The notes beneath the pieces are model-generated. The model was not told where the DNA came from. It saw only the letters and a program-made list of their open reading frames with translations, and ran no database searches. Below, piece by piece: positions 1 through 8,299 of a stretch of DNA of 64,000 nucleotides. Source of the DNA: Ornithinibacillus halotolerans (GTDB lineage: Bacteria; Bacillota; Bacilli; Bacillales; Amphibacillaceae); assembly GCF_014637405.1 (NCBI RefSeq), contig NZ_BMEY01000004.1, positions 96,438 through 160,437 on the forward strand, written 5' to 3'. How positions within the stretch are numbered: the stretch's first letter is position 1; the number at the start of each line of letters is the position of its first letter. The translations under genes were made by a program, and so were the position numbers.

Positions 1-318
1 ATGTTTAGAAATGAAAAAGGATTTACTTTAATAGAAATGTTAGTGGTGATGATGGTCATTTCCATCATATTATTACTTGTTATTCCAAACTTAGGGGAAA
101 AGAATAAAAAAGTACAAGAGGACGGTTGTGATGCTTTAGTTGCAGTCGTACAAGCTCAAGTTGATACGTATTACTTAGAAAATGGAACGTATCCTGAAAA
201 CCTTGAAGTACTGCTAGATGAAAAATATCTCCGTAGTGAAGATCAACTTTCCTGCTCTGGGAAACCTCTATCTCTCGAAAATGGGATAGTGACCGATAAT
301 GGATCTACAACAAACTAA
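1..318 (+). CDS. comGC: Competence pseudopilin ComGC
   Basis: Major pseudopilin of the type IV-like pseudopilus that carries DNA across the wall during transformation. The 105-residue protein has a short charged leader, the prepilin site KGFTLIEML (cleavage after G7, methylated F8, conserved E), then a hydrophobic helix. Two cysteines, in DGCDA and LSCSG, match the intramolecular disulfide known for ComGC. It overlaps comGD by 20 bases, as in a tightly coupled operon. The start lies at base 1, so its ribosome-binding site and comGA/comGB are outside the window. Confidence 0.95.
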   Translation: MFRNEKGFTLIEMLVVMMVISIILLLVIPNLGEKNKKVQEDGCDALVAVVQAQVDTYYLENGTYPENLEVLLDEKYLRSEDQLSCSGKPLSLENGIVTDNGSTTN

Positions 319-733
319 ACAATCTGGATTTACCCTGATTGAAATTTTAGTAGTACTTTCAGTCATCAGTATCGTGCTTCTCATCTCAATACCAATCTCC
401 ACGTCCTTTATCGAACGAAAAAACGAAGAAACTGTTTTACACATACTTGAATATGATTTGTTATATTTACAAAATCAAACCCTTGGGTCTTCATATTACA
501 ATCGAATTGTTCTTTATGAAGATCGATACGTTATTGAGACGTCAGATAATAAAGACATTATCCGAAACCTCCCAACTGGATGGAGAATTAATAGGCGTCA
601 ATATCGTTCTATCGCTTTTAATGAATATGGGACAATTCGTCAAGCTGGAACAATCCAGTTAATATCTCCGAAGAACAAATATAATATAGTATTTCCTCCT
701 GGTAAGGGACGTGGATATATTGAAAAACAATAG
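299..733 (+). CDS. comGD: Minor competence pseudopilin ComGD
   Basis: Minor pseudopilin of the competence pseudopilus. It has the prepilin peptidase site SGFTLIEIL followed by a hydrophobic stretch of about 20 residues and a soluble C-terminal domain; 144 residues is normal for ComGD. It starts inside the end of comGC and its end overlaps comGE, indicating translational coupling within the operon. Processing would require ComC peptidase, which is not in this window. Identification rests on the motif plus position between comGC and comGE. Confidence 0.9.
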   Translation: MDLQQTKQSGFTLIEILVVLSVISIVLLISIPISTSFIERKNEETVLHILEYDLLYLQNQTLGSSYYNRIVLYEDRYVIETSDNKDIIRNLPTGWRINRRQYRSIAFNEYGTIRQAGTIQLISPKNKYNIVFPPGKGRGYIEKQ

Positions 734-1043
734 AGGTTTTACAGTTATAGAAGTTATCGTTTCCTTAACTATTTTTTTACTTCTATGTACACTACTTATC
801 CCCCTAGTCACTCACATTTCTTTTGAAAGAGAAGTATTGAGTGAGCGAAGAGCTGTCACTTACGTTTTACATGATGAAATGCAATCTAAAGTTGTACCAT
901 CGTCATTCCAAAGAGAAATAGATTCCATCTCTGTAACGTTTACATTTAACAGGTTTGAAGATTCACTAATAATAGGCTGTGCAACATGGCTTAATATCAT
1001 GCAGCGCAAAGAAGAGGTCTGTCTATATGGTTGGGAAGAATAA
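720..1043 (+). CDS. comGE: Minor competence pseudopilin ComGE
   Basis: Minor pseudopilin, about 107 residues, with leader KNNRGFTVIEVIVSL and a hydrophobic N-terminal helix. A GTG at 711 is also in frame, but the AAGGGA ribosome-binding site at 704-709 lies only one base from it. That site lies ten bases before the TTG at 720, so I prefer the TTG, which gives a short MKNNRGF leader typical of the family. It overlaps comGD upstream and comGF downstream. Sequence conservation in ComGE is low, so the name relies on operon order. Confidence 0.85.
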   Translation: MKNNRGFTVIEVIVSLTIFLLLCTLLIPLVTHISFEREVLSERRAVTYVLHDEMQSKVVPSSFQREIDSISVTFTFNRFEDSLIIGCATWLNIMQRKEEVCLYGWEE

Positions 1044-1446
1044 TGAAAGAGCCTTTACTTTCTATACTGTTCTGTTAATGATTACGTTAGCTATCATATG
1101 TATTCATATATATGGTGCTATTGTAAAAACATTTCCCCGGGAACATCATTATGATGAGATTTCCATCCAACAATTATTTCATTTTATTCAGCATAATGTA
1201 AATCAAGTGAACGAACTGTCTATTAAGAATAACAAGGTTAGTATGACTACATTAACAGGAGATCTTGTTTCTATCGAAAAATATGGTAACGTCATTCGTA
1301 GACAAGTGAATAATCAAGGTCATGAAATATTATTAAGAAATATCCGGGATTTTCAATGTCAGCTTCTCCCCCATGGTTTCAAAATTATTATTTCGTCAAG
1401 TAAAGGAGATACATATGAAAAAGAAATCGTATTTCTTCCAGAATGA
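1027..1446 (+). CDS. comGF: Minor competence pseudopilin ComGF
   Basis: Fourth pseudopilin-like gene of the operon, 139 residues. The leader reads NNERAFTFYTVLLM: a prepilin-like hydrophobic N-terminus with Ala instead of Gly before the Phe and no Glu at +5, a degenerate processing site that ComGF proteins often show. The start at 1027 is chosen because GAAGAGGT at 1011-1018 sits eight bases upstream; an in-frame ATG at 979 has no such site. It overlaps comGE by 17 bases and comGG by 32. Confidence 0.85.
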   Translation: MVGKNNERAFTFYTVLLMITLAIICIHIYGAIVKTFPREHHYDEISIQQLFHFIQHNVNQVNELSIKNNKVSMTTLTGDLVSIEKYGNVIRRQVNNQGHEILLRNIRDFQCQLLPHGFKIIISSSKGDTYEKEIVFLPE

Positions 1447-1819
1447 ACAAGGGTTCACATTGCCACTTGTTTTAATGTTAACAGCAATAACTTTACTGTA
1501 TGTATCAACGAACTTGATTAAATATCATCATGACAGTAAAATGACGGCAAATCTTATCGAACAAATAACAGCACAATCACTATTTGAATTAAGTTATAGG
1601 AAGTATAAAAGCGAACAATACTCACAATATAATAATGGTGTAGAAAAAATTAATTATACTTTTCCAAATGGGATTGTTACGATTGAGATTTCTCAATCAG
1701 TTGATTACATCCATTTAACCTTTATTATTCAAACAAATGGTGGCTATTTATATGAAGTTACTAAATCATTAATCATGCACCCGAATGAAGATTTCTCTTC
1801 GTATACATGGAGGATTTGA
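1415..1819 (+). CDS. comGG: Competence protein ComGG
   Basis: Last gene of the comG operon, 134 residues, with an N-terminal segment NEQGFTLPLVLML that resembles a prepilin site (Gly-Phe-Thr-Leu) but has Pro-Leu where Ile-Glu is usual. AAAGGAG at 1402-1408 selects the ATG at 1415 over an in-frame ATG at 1373. It is thought to act in pseudopilus assembly with ComGD-GF. Only the N-terminal motif and position are diagnostic. No clear terminator follows it before the yqgY promoter. Confidence 0.82.
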   Translation: MKKKSYFFQNEQGFTLPLVLMLTAITLLYVSTNLIKYHHDSKMTANLIEQITAQSLFELSYRKYKSEQYSQYNNGVEKINYTFPNGIVTIEISQSVDYIHLTFIIQTNGGYLYEVTKSLIMHPNEDFSSYTWRI

Positions 1820-1864
1820 TTTCTAGCCAAGAAATAATTCACCATTTATTCAAAATGTGTTTCG

Positions 1865-1893
1865 TTTACATTATTGCATGACTTGTATATAAT
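1865..1893 (+). promoter_or_regulatory. SigA-type promoter for yqgY
   Basis: TTTACA at 1865-1870, a 17-base spacer and a perfect TATAAT at 1888-1893, about 30 bases before the yqgY start. It shows that yqgY can be transcribed independently of comG. Confidence 0.65.
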
Positions 1894-1923
1894 AACATTG
1901 AGACAGAGTGAAAAGGAGGGGAA

Positions 1924-2169
1924 ATGATGGACAGAATGTTTCGAGTCCTTGCCTTTTGGACTGGTATTTTCACAGTAATGTTCTATGCCGGTGGTATGAC
2001 TGGTCCCGCATTACTATCCCTAGTTCAAACAATATTTTTCCTAACAATAGGTTATTTGAAATTATCTGAGCGTATGTACATGTACTTGTTCGGAGCTTAC
2101 TTAACTGTTTTCATGATAGGTTTTACGTGGTATTCAGAATTCCATTTAGTGCCTGGTTTCGGGCATTAA
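1924..2169 (+). CDS. yqgY: DUF2626 membrane protein YqgY
   Basis: Small integral membrane protein of 81 residues with three predicted hydrophobic segments (about 6-22, 28-45 and 52-70). The pattern FRVLAFWTGIFTVMFY...LKLSERMYMYLFGAYLTVF is characteristic of the DUF2626 family found next to comG in Bacillaceae. No function is established. An AAGGAGG ribosome-binding site precedes the ATG, its own SigA promoter lies upstream, and a strong shared terminator follows. Confidence 0.85.
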   Translation: MMDRMFRVLAFWTGIFTVMFYAGGMTGPALLSLVQTIFFLTIGYLKLSERMYMYLFGAYLTVFMIGFTWYSEFHLVPGFGH

Positions 2170-2175
2170 GTAAAC

Positions 2176-2219
2176 AAAAAACCCTGCGCATACATAACAT
2201 GCCACTTGCAGGGTTTTTT
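2176..2219. terminator. Bidirectional terminator between yqgY and yqgX
   Basis: A 12-base stem AAAAAACCCTGC / GCAGGGTTTTTT encloses about 20 bases. A-run on the left and T-run on the right let it stop both converging genes. Confidence 0.88.
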
Positions 2220-2225
2220 GTTTTC

Positions 2226-2852
2226 TTAAATTGCATTCACAAAAGGATTTAATCGTTTCTCTTCTCCTATAGTCGTTTGCGGGCCATGTCCTGGATAAAC
2301 AATAGTTTGGTCCGCTAACGGGTAGATTGTACGTTGAATCGATTCTTCTAACACGGAAAAATCGCCACCTGGTAAATCAGTTCTACCAATACTTCTATGA
2401 AATAACACATCTCCACTTATAATAATTCCCTCTTTTTCAAAATAGAAGCTAATGCTACCTGGAGAATGCCCTGGGGTGTGAAAAATTTCCATTTCAAAAA
2501 TATCAAGTTGATATTTCCCAGGCTGTAATAATATATCTGGTGAAGCTGTTTTGATTTCTCCACCAAAAAATCGACTGGAGCCATTTAGAGTTGGTTCTTT
2601 TAGCCATTCTTTTTCTAAGGCATGCATGTATACCTTAATATTATAATGATTGCGTAATTGCTCTACAGCTCCAATATGATCAAAGTGTGCATGAGTTAAC
2701 AGGATAGCCAAAGGTTCTACTCCCTCTTCAGTTAGCCAATTTATAACTTTATCCCCTTCTGCTCCTGGGTCAATAATAATCGCTTTTTTATTCTTATAGA
2801 GGATATAACAATTTGTCCCTAAAGCCCCTAGTGGAAAGTTCTTAATTTGCAA
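2226..2852 (-). CDS. yqgX: Metallo-beta-lactamase-fold hydrolase YqgX
   Basis: Glyoxalase II-like metallo-hydrolase of 208 residues. The metal-binding motif THAHFDH (H54, H56, D58, H59) is followed by HTPGHSPGS and SGDVLF, and by YPGHGP near the end, the ordered signature of the family. The substrate is not established; glutathione is absent from most of these bacteria, so a bacillithiol thioester or another ester is possible. The start is a TTG, with AGGAGGG about seven bases upstream; the nearby ATG is out of frame. It converges on yqgY. Confidence 0.88.
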   Translation of the reverse strand: MQIKNFPLGALGTNCYILYKNKKAIIIDPGAEGDKVINWLTEEGVEPLAILLTHAHFDHIGAVEQLRNHYNIKVYMHALEKEWLKEPTLNGSSRFFGGEIKTASPDILLQPGKYQLDIFEMEIFHTPGHSPGSISFYFEKEGIIISGDVLFHRSIGRTDLPGGDFSVLEESIQRTIYPLADQTIVYPGHGPQTTIGEEKRLNPFVNAI

Positions 2853-3025
2853 TGCATTTCCCTCCTGTTATTGTGGTTGTGAAGAAATTTTTAACTTTAT
2901 ATGATTTCCTCGACAAATAGTTAATTTTATACTAGAATAAATGTGGTAGTATAATACATATTAATATAAATGAATTTTTTAAACAAACAAAGATCAATGG
3001 TTATCTGTAAGGAGGTAAAGCTTCA

Positions 3026-3211
3026 ATGCCAATGCAACATATTGTATTAGGAATTATTTTCTTAGTTGTAGCAATTGTTTCGGTTGTATCTGTTATCCGT
3101 CAGTTAAAGTATAGAAATTTCCTTGCATTAGGATTCTCAGTTCTATCCGTACTTGCTTTTGGATTTTTCTCGATCGCCACAATCATTTCTGTTTTAAAAG
3201 ATAATTTATAA
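3026..3211 (+). CDS. yqgW: DUF2759 small membrane protein YqgW
   Basis: A 61-residue protein with two hydrophobic helices (about 6-23 and 33-56) joined by a short basic turn RQLKYRNF. This is the layout of the DUF2759 family (YqgW) located in this neighbourhood in B. subtilis. Function unknown. AAGGAGG precedes the ATG, and a TATAAT-like -10 lies at 2950-2955 with a poor -35. It is transcribed alone between two minus-strand genes. Confidence 0.8.
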   Translation: MPMQHIVLGIIFLVVAIVSVVSVIRQLKYRNFLALGFSVLSVLAFGFFSIATIISVLKDNL

Positions 3212-3215
3212 GAAT

Positions 3216-3257
3216 AAAAAACTAGCGAAGTCAAACGATTTCGTTAGTTTTTTTATT
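3216..3257 (+). terminator. Terminator after yqgW
   Basis: AAAAACTAGCGAA pairs with TTCGTTAGTTTTT (one G-T wobble), ending in a T-run. Confidence 0.8.
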
Positions 3258-3310
3258 TTTATTGGAATGATTAAGTTGATGTGAGAAGAATTAATGATTG
3301 CAATTAACGC

Positions 3311-3371
3311 ATAAACACCACATTCACCCACGGAAAACAATATATATTTCCGGGCCACATGTGGTGTTTAT
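3311..3371. repeat. Palindromic remnant element E5 (possible yqgS terminator)
   Basis: A perfect 13-bp inverted repeat ATAAACACCACAT / ATGTGGTGTTTAT at 3311-3323 and 3359-3371. It encloses CGGAAAA and TATATTTCCGGG, which resemble the terminal arms of the larger elements at 38157-38270 and 60435-60491. I read it as a shortened family member that may also end yqgS transcription. Confidence 0.5.
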
Positions 3372-3402
3372 TCATTTAAAACTATTTTTATTTAGTAAGA
3401 TT

Positions 3403-5283
3403 CTACTTTTCTTCACCAAAATCCACAAATCGGAATAGATCTCCGTAAATGATGTCATCGGAATAACTTAATTCCTGATTTACTTTCTCTGTAAATTCAA
3501 AACAAGCATTCGCATCAGTTTCATCCAGCAATTCGCCTGTTGTAAAATTATAACAATTGTCGCTCGTATAGATATAATCTTTTGTTATATAATCTCCATT
3601 ACGTAAGATGACATATCCTTTTCGATCTTCGTTAAATAAATCATTTCCAAAGTAAATATCCTCATCATTTTCAATTCCAAGTAGACTTAGAATAGTTGGT
3701 TTCATATCAATTTGGCCGGAAATAGTTGATTTTACTTCCCCTTCTCCATGACCTGGGATATGAATAAACAATGGTACACGCTGTAATTGAACATGATCAT
3801 ATGGTGTAATTTCCTCTTTATCAAGATATTGACTCATTGCTTTATTATGGTTAGAACTTATTCCATAGTGATCTCCCATAATAATGATAATCGAATCTTC
3901 ATAAATCCCTGCATCTTTTAATTGGTTAAAGAATAATTCAATGGATTCATCCATGTAACGAACAGTTGGAAAATAATTGTTTAACGTATTTGAGTTTGAA
4001 TCATAGCGATCAATTGACCGATCTTTTACATCAAGTTCAAATGGAAAATGGTTTGTTAATGTAATGAACTTCGCATAGTACGGTTCTTCAAGAGTCTGTA
4101 AATACTTCATAGATTGCTCAAAAAATTGTTTATCCTTTAAGCCCCAACCAATACTATTATTCTCGTTCACTTCATATGCATCTTGATCATAATAATAGTC
4201 AAACCCTAAATTAGGATACATTTGGTCACGATTATAGAAACTATCATTATTTGCATGGAATACCGTTGTATAATACCCCTCATTACCTAAAATTTCTGGC
4301 ATCGCTCGATAATCATTTTGTGCATGGGTATAAAACACTGCTCCCCTTGGTAAAGGGTATAATGAATTTTCTGTTAGAAATTCTGAATCAGAAGTTTTTC
4401 CTTGTTCTGTTTGGTGATAAAAATTTTCAAAGTAATACGTATCTTCATCTTCAACTAAGCGATTAAGGAATGGTGTAACTTCTTGCCCATTTACTGTATT
4501 ACCAATTACGAAGCTTTGAATCGATTCTGCAGAAATAAAGATAACATTTTTTCCTTCCGCAATTCCAAATAAATCTGATTTGCCATTTTGTTTTATTTCG
4601 TTATTAACATATTCGTCAATGGATGGTAACTCACTACCATCTGCAAAAACATGCTGTGTTTTAACTTTAGAATGAAGTACAGCATCATAAATATGATAAT
4701 TAAACAAACCAATATATTTTACTAAATATTCCCTGTCAAATGCTCTAGTAAATAATTGGGGACGTTCCATTTCTGCTAAAAAGAAATTACCCACTAATAA
4801 AGCAAGCGATAAAGCAAAAGCACATATTTTTCCACTTTTTGGATAGCTGGTCTTTACTTTAATCACATGCTTTTTACTTAAATACCAAACTATGATGACA
4901 TCAATAAATAGTATAATATCATATACTTTTATTAATGAAAGAATACTGGAACCTAAATCCCCTGCATTTCCACCTTGCCCTAGTTGTGGAAGAGTTATAA
5001 AGTCCGAAAAAGACCGGTAGAATACTAGGTTTGCATAAATTATAAGTGTCCCAATTAACACCATATACCGTAGATACTTCATTTGCCTTTCCGGTGTCTT
5101 AATCCATACACTTACAGCAAATACTAGAAAGGCTGATACAAACGGATTAATAAATAAAATTAATTCTTGCATACCATTTTCTAGATCAAGACTGAAAAAG
5201 AAACGGTATACGATGTAGGTTTTTAACCCGAATATTAATGTCGCTAATACATATAAAGGAATATTTTTTCCTTTACGTTTCAT
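3403..5283 (-). CDS. yqgS: Lipoteichoic acid synthase family protein (YqgS-like)
   Basis: Membrane glycerophosphotransferase of the LtaS family, 626 residues. Five N-terminal hydrophobic helices (residues about 8-170) are followed by an extracellular sulfatase-fold domain. The metal/nucleophile motifs are visible: SAESIQSF, QGKTSDSEF with the catalytic Thr, and MGDHYG near residue 490. It would polymerise glycerol phosphate from phosphatidylglycerol onto teichoic acid. Position before glcK matches B. subtilis yqgS, one of several LtaS paralogues, so it may not be the main synthase. It appears to be monocistronic. Confidence 0.88.
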   Translation of the reverse strand: MKRKGKNIPLYVLATLIFGLKTYIVYRFFFSLDLENGMQELILFINPFVSAFLVFAVSVWIKTPERQMKYLRYMVLIGTLIIYANLVFYRSFSDFITLPQLGQGGNAGDLGSSILSLIKVYDIILFIDVIIVWYLSKKHVIKVKTSYPKSGKICAFALSLALLVGNFFLAEMERPQLFTRAFDREYLVKYIGLFNYHIYDAVLHSKVKTQHVFADGSELPSIDEYVNNEIKQNGKSDLFGIAEGKNVIFISAESIQSFVIGNTVNGQEVTPFLNRLVEDEDTYYFENFYHQTEQGKTSDSEFLTENSLYPLPRGAVFYTHAQNDYRAMPEILGNEGYYTTVFHANNDSFYNRDQMYPNLGFDYYYDQDAYEVNENNSIGWGLKDKQFFEQSMKYLQTLEEPYYAKFITLTNHFPFELDVKDRSIDRYDSNSNTLNNYFPTVRYMDESIELFFNQLKDAGIYEDSIIIIMGDHYGISSNHNKAMSQYLDKEEITPYDHVQLQRVPLFIHIPGHGEGEVKSTISGQIDMKPTILSLLGIENDEDIYFGNDLFNEDRKGYVILRNGDYITKDYIYTSDNCYNFTTGELLDETDANACFEFTEKVNQELSYSDDIIYGDLFRFVDFGEEK

Positions 5284-5441
5284 ATTATTTCCTCCTAAAA
5301 ACTACTACTTTACTATATGCAGATTTATTTTGATAGTAACGGCATGAAAACCATTTGAACTAAACAAACTATCTATTAAGACGAATAAAACAACAAAAAG
5401 GTTTCAAGATTGTTACAATTTATAGGAGAAATTATTATCGA

Positions 5442-6404
5442 TTAAGCTAGATTCTGTTGAACTAAGTATGCAGCACCAATGATTCCAGCATCATTACCTA
5501 ATTCTGCAATTTTAATTTCACATGCTTCACTTGTTCTTCGTAGAGCATATTTTGTAAATGAATCTTTAATCGGTTGTAATAATTGTTCACCAGCATTAGA
5601 CATACCCCCACCAATTAAGATCATCGAAGGATTAATGGTCACTGCTAAATTTGCTAAAGCCATTCCCAACGTATTAGCAGTATAGTCGATAATATGATTA
5701 CAATCTTTATCACCTTGTTTAGCCAAATCAAAGATTAGCTTAGATGTAATTTTACCATTTTGTGCGTATTGCAAAGCAAGTGGACTAGAAGGTTTATTTT
5801 CAATTATTTTCATTGCTTGCCTTACCACTCCTGTTGCAGAAGCAATGGTTTCCAAACATCCTGTTCGACCACAATTACAAGCATATCCATTTGGATCGAC
5901 AATTATATGTCCTATTTCCCCTGCTGTCCCGTTAATACCATTTAAAATTTTACCTTTAGCAATGATACCACCGCCAACTCCTGTTCCAAGTGTCACAGCA
6001 ATCACATCTTTTGCCTTATGGCCTGCACCTAACCAGTTTTCACCTAATGCTGCAATATTAGCATCATTCTCAACATATACTGGTAATCCAGTTTTACTAG
6101 TCATATAATCTCTTAGATTAAATTCTTTCCACCCAATATTAACTGCTTCATATACATACCCATTTTCTCCATCAATAAATCCTGGTGCACCAATGCCGAT
6201 ACCCAGTACATCGTTTGTATCCAATTCTAAAGTCGTTAATTTAGCTAATACAGAGCTCCAAATCTGATCAATTACGATTTTACCATCATTTGATTTTGTA
6301 GTTTCAATTTCCCATTTTTCAATTATTTCACCAGTAGATTGTAGTATACCAATTTTTACTGTAGTACCTCCTATATCTACTCCAATGATAATGTTTTTAT
6401 TCAT
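5442..6404 (-). CDS. glcK: ROK-family glucokinase GlcK
   Basis: ATP-dependent glucose kinase of the ROK family, 320 residues, close to B. subtilis GlcK. The N-terminal phosphate loop reads GVDIGGTTVKIG, the sugar-binding region includes ENDANIAALGE, and the ROK zinc motif CNCGRTGCLE lies near residues 175-185. It phosphorylates internal glucose for glycolysis. The start follows yqgQ by six bases, so the two are co-transcribed. Confidence 0.92.
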   Translation of the reverse strand: MNKNIIIGVDIGGTTVKIGILQSTGEIIEKWEIETTKSNDGKIVIDQIWSSVLAKLTTLELDTNDVLGIGIGAPGFIDGENGYVYEAVNIGWKEFNLRDYMTSKTGLPVYVENDANIAALGENWLGAGHKAKDVIAVTLGTGVGGGIIAKGKILNGINGTAGEIGHIIVDPNGYACNCGRTGCLETIASATGVVRQAMKIIENKPSSPLALQYAQNGKITSKLIFDLAKQGDKDCNHIIDYTANTLGMALANLAVTINPSMILIGGGMSNAGEQLLQPIKDSFTKYALRRTSEACEIKIAELGNDAGIIGAAYLVQQNLA

Positions 6405-6410
6405 TACAAT

Positions 6411-6614
6411 TCACCCTTTTTTTGAAATATAGTTATTTATCTCATGACGGATGACTAATATAGCAGTTCGATAAGATTCTATATCTATTAAACCTGCTTT
6501 GTATAATTCGGTTATTTCGTTTTGCATTAACTCCAAATCTCCAAGTCTATCCCCTGTATAAATAAATGTTCCAAATCTTTTTAATACTTGCTGTACGTCA
6601 TATAACGTTTTCAC
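6411..6614 (-). CDS. yqgQ: DUF910 protein YqgQ
   Basis: Small cytoplasmic protein of 67 residues of the YqgQ family, a helical bundle of unknown function. Characteristic residues include YDVQQVLKRFG and YTGDRLGDLELM. The GTG at 6614 is chosen because it gives the MKTLYDVQQ start typical of the family and has GGTGAT six bases upstream; an in-frame TTG extends four codons further. It is directly upstream of glcK, suggesting co-expression, but no role in glucose metabolism can be claimed. Confidence 0.85.
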   Translation of the reverse strand: MKTLYDVQQVLKRFGTFIYTGDRLGDLELMQNEITELYKAGLIDIESYRTAILVIRHEINNYISKKG

Positions 6615-6676
6615 TCTTATCACCAATTTCTATTATATAGCAAAACGCACCAAAAGAAATAGTTTTTTGTTAATGT

Positions 6677-6708
6677 AAAAAAGACCCATACCTTTATCGG
6701 TCTGGGTC
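6677..6708 (-). terminator. Terminator after the GerA-family gene
   Basis: GACCCAGACC / GGTATGGGTC stem followed by a T-run on the minus strand, overlapping the last codons of the gene at 6694-8151. It separates that gene from yqgQ-glcK. Confidence 0.82.
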
Positions 6709-8151
6709 CTCAGGATGTAGTATGGAAGGCCTTTTTCGTTTAAGTGGTATTGGTGTGCGAATAAAGACATCACGAAATGCACGAGGTGAAAACGGTAATA
6801 CCGGCCAAAAGTAGGGTATTTCAAATGACCTCATACGGACTGTATAAATGAGCAAGAATAATAATGCTATCATATACCCAACTACTCCAAACGCAGCAGC
6901 TGCAAGTAGTAAAAATAGCCGGACAATCCGGTTAGCAAGACTCATTTCATAACTTGGTGTTGCATAAGTACCAATTGCTGCAACAGCTAAATAAAGAATC
7001 ACTTCATATGAAAATAATCCTACTTCAATAGCAACTTGTCCGATGAGTATTGCAGCTACTAGCCCTATTGCAGTAGCTAAAGAGGTTGGAGTATGTATGG
7101 CCGCCATTCGTAACATATCAATACCTAATTCGGCTATAAGAAACTGAATTAATATTGGAATAGTCCCCATTTCATTGGGGCCAATAAATGCTAGTTGCTC
7201 TGGTAGAAGTTCAGGATTAGTCGAGAATAAATAATACAATGGCAAAATAAAAATAGATGCCCATACAGCAATAAACCTAACAAATCGTAAGTAAGCACCA
7301 ATTAACGGTTTTTGCCGATACTCTTCAGCATGCTGTAAATGATGCCAATACGTTGTTGGTGTAATAATAACACTTGGTGAACCATCAATGATGATTAATA
7401 TATGTCCCTCATACAAATGGGCAGCAGCTGTATCTGGTCTCTCCGTATAACGTACGGTAGGAAATGGGTTCCAATGTCTACCACTTATATACTCTTCGAC
7501 TGTTTTTTCAGCCATCGGTAATCCATCAGTATCAATTTCTTTTAATTTACTTTTCAGATCCTCAACTCTTTTTTTATCGGCAATATCTTCTAAATAACAA
7601 ATACATATATCAGTTAACGAGCGTCTCCCAATTTGCATATATTCCATTCTTAACGAACGATCACGTACTCTTCTACGGGTTAATGCAGTGTTAAATACAA
7701 TTGTCTCTACATAGCCATCACGTGAACCCCGAACAACTCGTTCTAAGTCAGGTTCACCTGGAGAACGGACAGGATATGTTCTAGCATCAATAATTATTAC
7801 TTTATTTACCCCTTCCACTATTAAGGCGGTTGGACCTGCTAGAATGGTATCTGCCGCTTGATTTAAATCATCTACTTGATCTAATTCAACATATGGTAAA
7901 TATTGTTTCAGTAATTTTGTTAAAGCATCTGGTTCTAAATGTTCTGGTTCGAGTTTAGCTAAAAATTTCATCAACAGATGTAAAATATCGTCTTTTGCAA
8001 AGCCGTCAATAAAAAACATCGACATTTTTCTTCCAGCATATTCTAAGTCTAAATTAACGATATCAAAGCTTTTGTCTATTTGTAATCGTTCTTGCATATA
8101 GGAGTTATTCTGTTCGTATGACGAAAATACTGGTTGCTTTTCTTTTTCCAT
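6694..8151 (-). CDS. spoVAF: GerA-family spore germination protein, SpoVAF type
   Basis: Membrane protein of 485 residues related to the A subunits of germinant receptors. It has a long hydrophilic N-terminal region, then about five membrane helices from residue 285. Family signatures include FIDGFAKDDI, VRGSRDGYVE, the WNPFPTVRYTERPD block and YLRFVRF. These blocks resemble SpoVAF more than nutrient receptors. In B. subtilis spoVAF sits in the spoVA operon, not here, so the symbol is a best fit. GGAGGA four bases before the ATG at 8151 selects this start over an ATG five codons upstream. Confidence 0.75.
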   Translation of the reverse strand: MEKEKQPVFSSYEQNNSYMQERLQIDKSFDIVNLDLEYAGRKMSMFFIDGFAKDDILHLLMKFLAKLEPEHLEPDALTKLLKQYLPYVELDQVDDLNQAADTILAGPTALIVEGVNKVIIIDARTYPVRSPGEPDLERVVRGSRDGYVETIVFNTALTRRRVRDRSLRMEYMQIGRRSLTDICICYLEDIADKKRVEDLKSKLKEIDTDGLPMAEKTVEEYISGRHWNPFPTVRYTERPDTAAAHLYEGHILIIIDGSPSVIITPTTYWHHLQHAEEYRQKPLIGAYLRFVRFIAVWASIFILPLYYLFSTNPELLPEQLAFIGPNEMGTIPILIQFLIAELGIDMLRMAAIHTPTSLATAIGLVAAILIGQVAIEVGLFSYEVILYLAVAAIGTYATPSYEMSLANRIVRLFLLLAAAAFGVVGYMIALLFLLIYTVRMRSFEIPYFWPVLPFSPRAFRDVFIRTPIPLKRKRPSILHPEDPDR

Positions 8152-8242
8152 AGTTCCTCCATGCAATATTATTTGATATCTGTTAGTTTATGTATGGTAA
8201 CTATTTCTATACACTACTATTCTCTTTAAACGAGCATACAAG

Positions 8243-8272
8243 AAACCCCAGAAAGTAAACATTATTCTGGGG
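8243..8272 (-). terminator. Probable terminator after gluP
   Basis: CCCCAGAA / TTCTGGGG stem with an 11-base loop and a short T-rich tail on the minus strand. Confidence 0.6.
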
Positions 8273-8299
8273 CCATCAATATTTATTCATATTAAAATT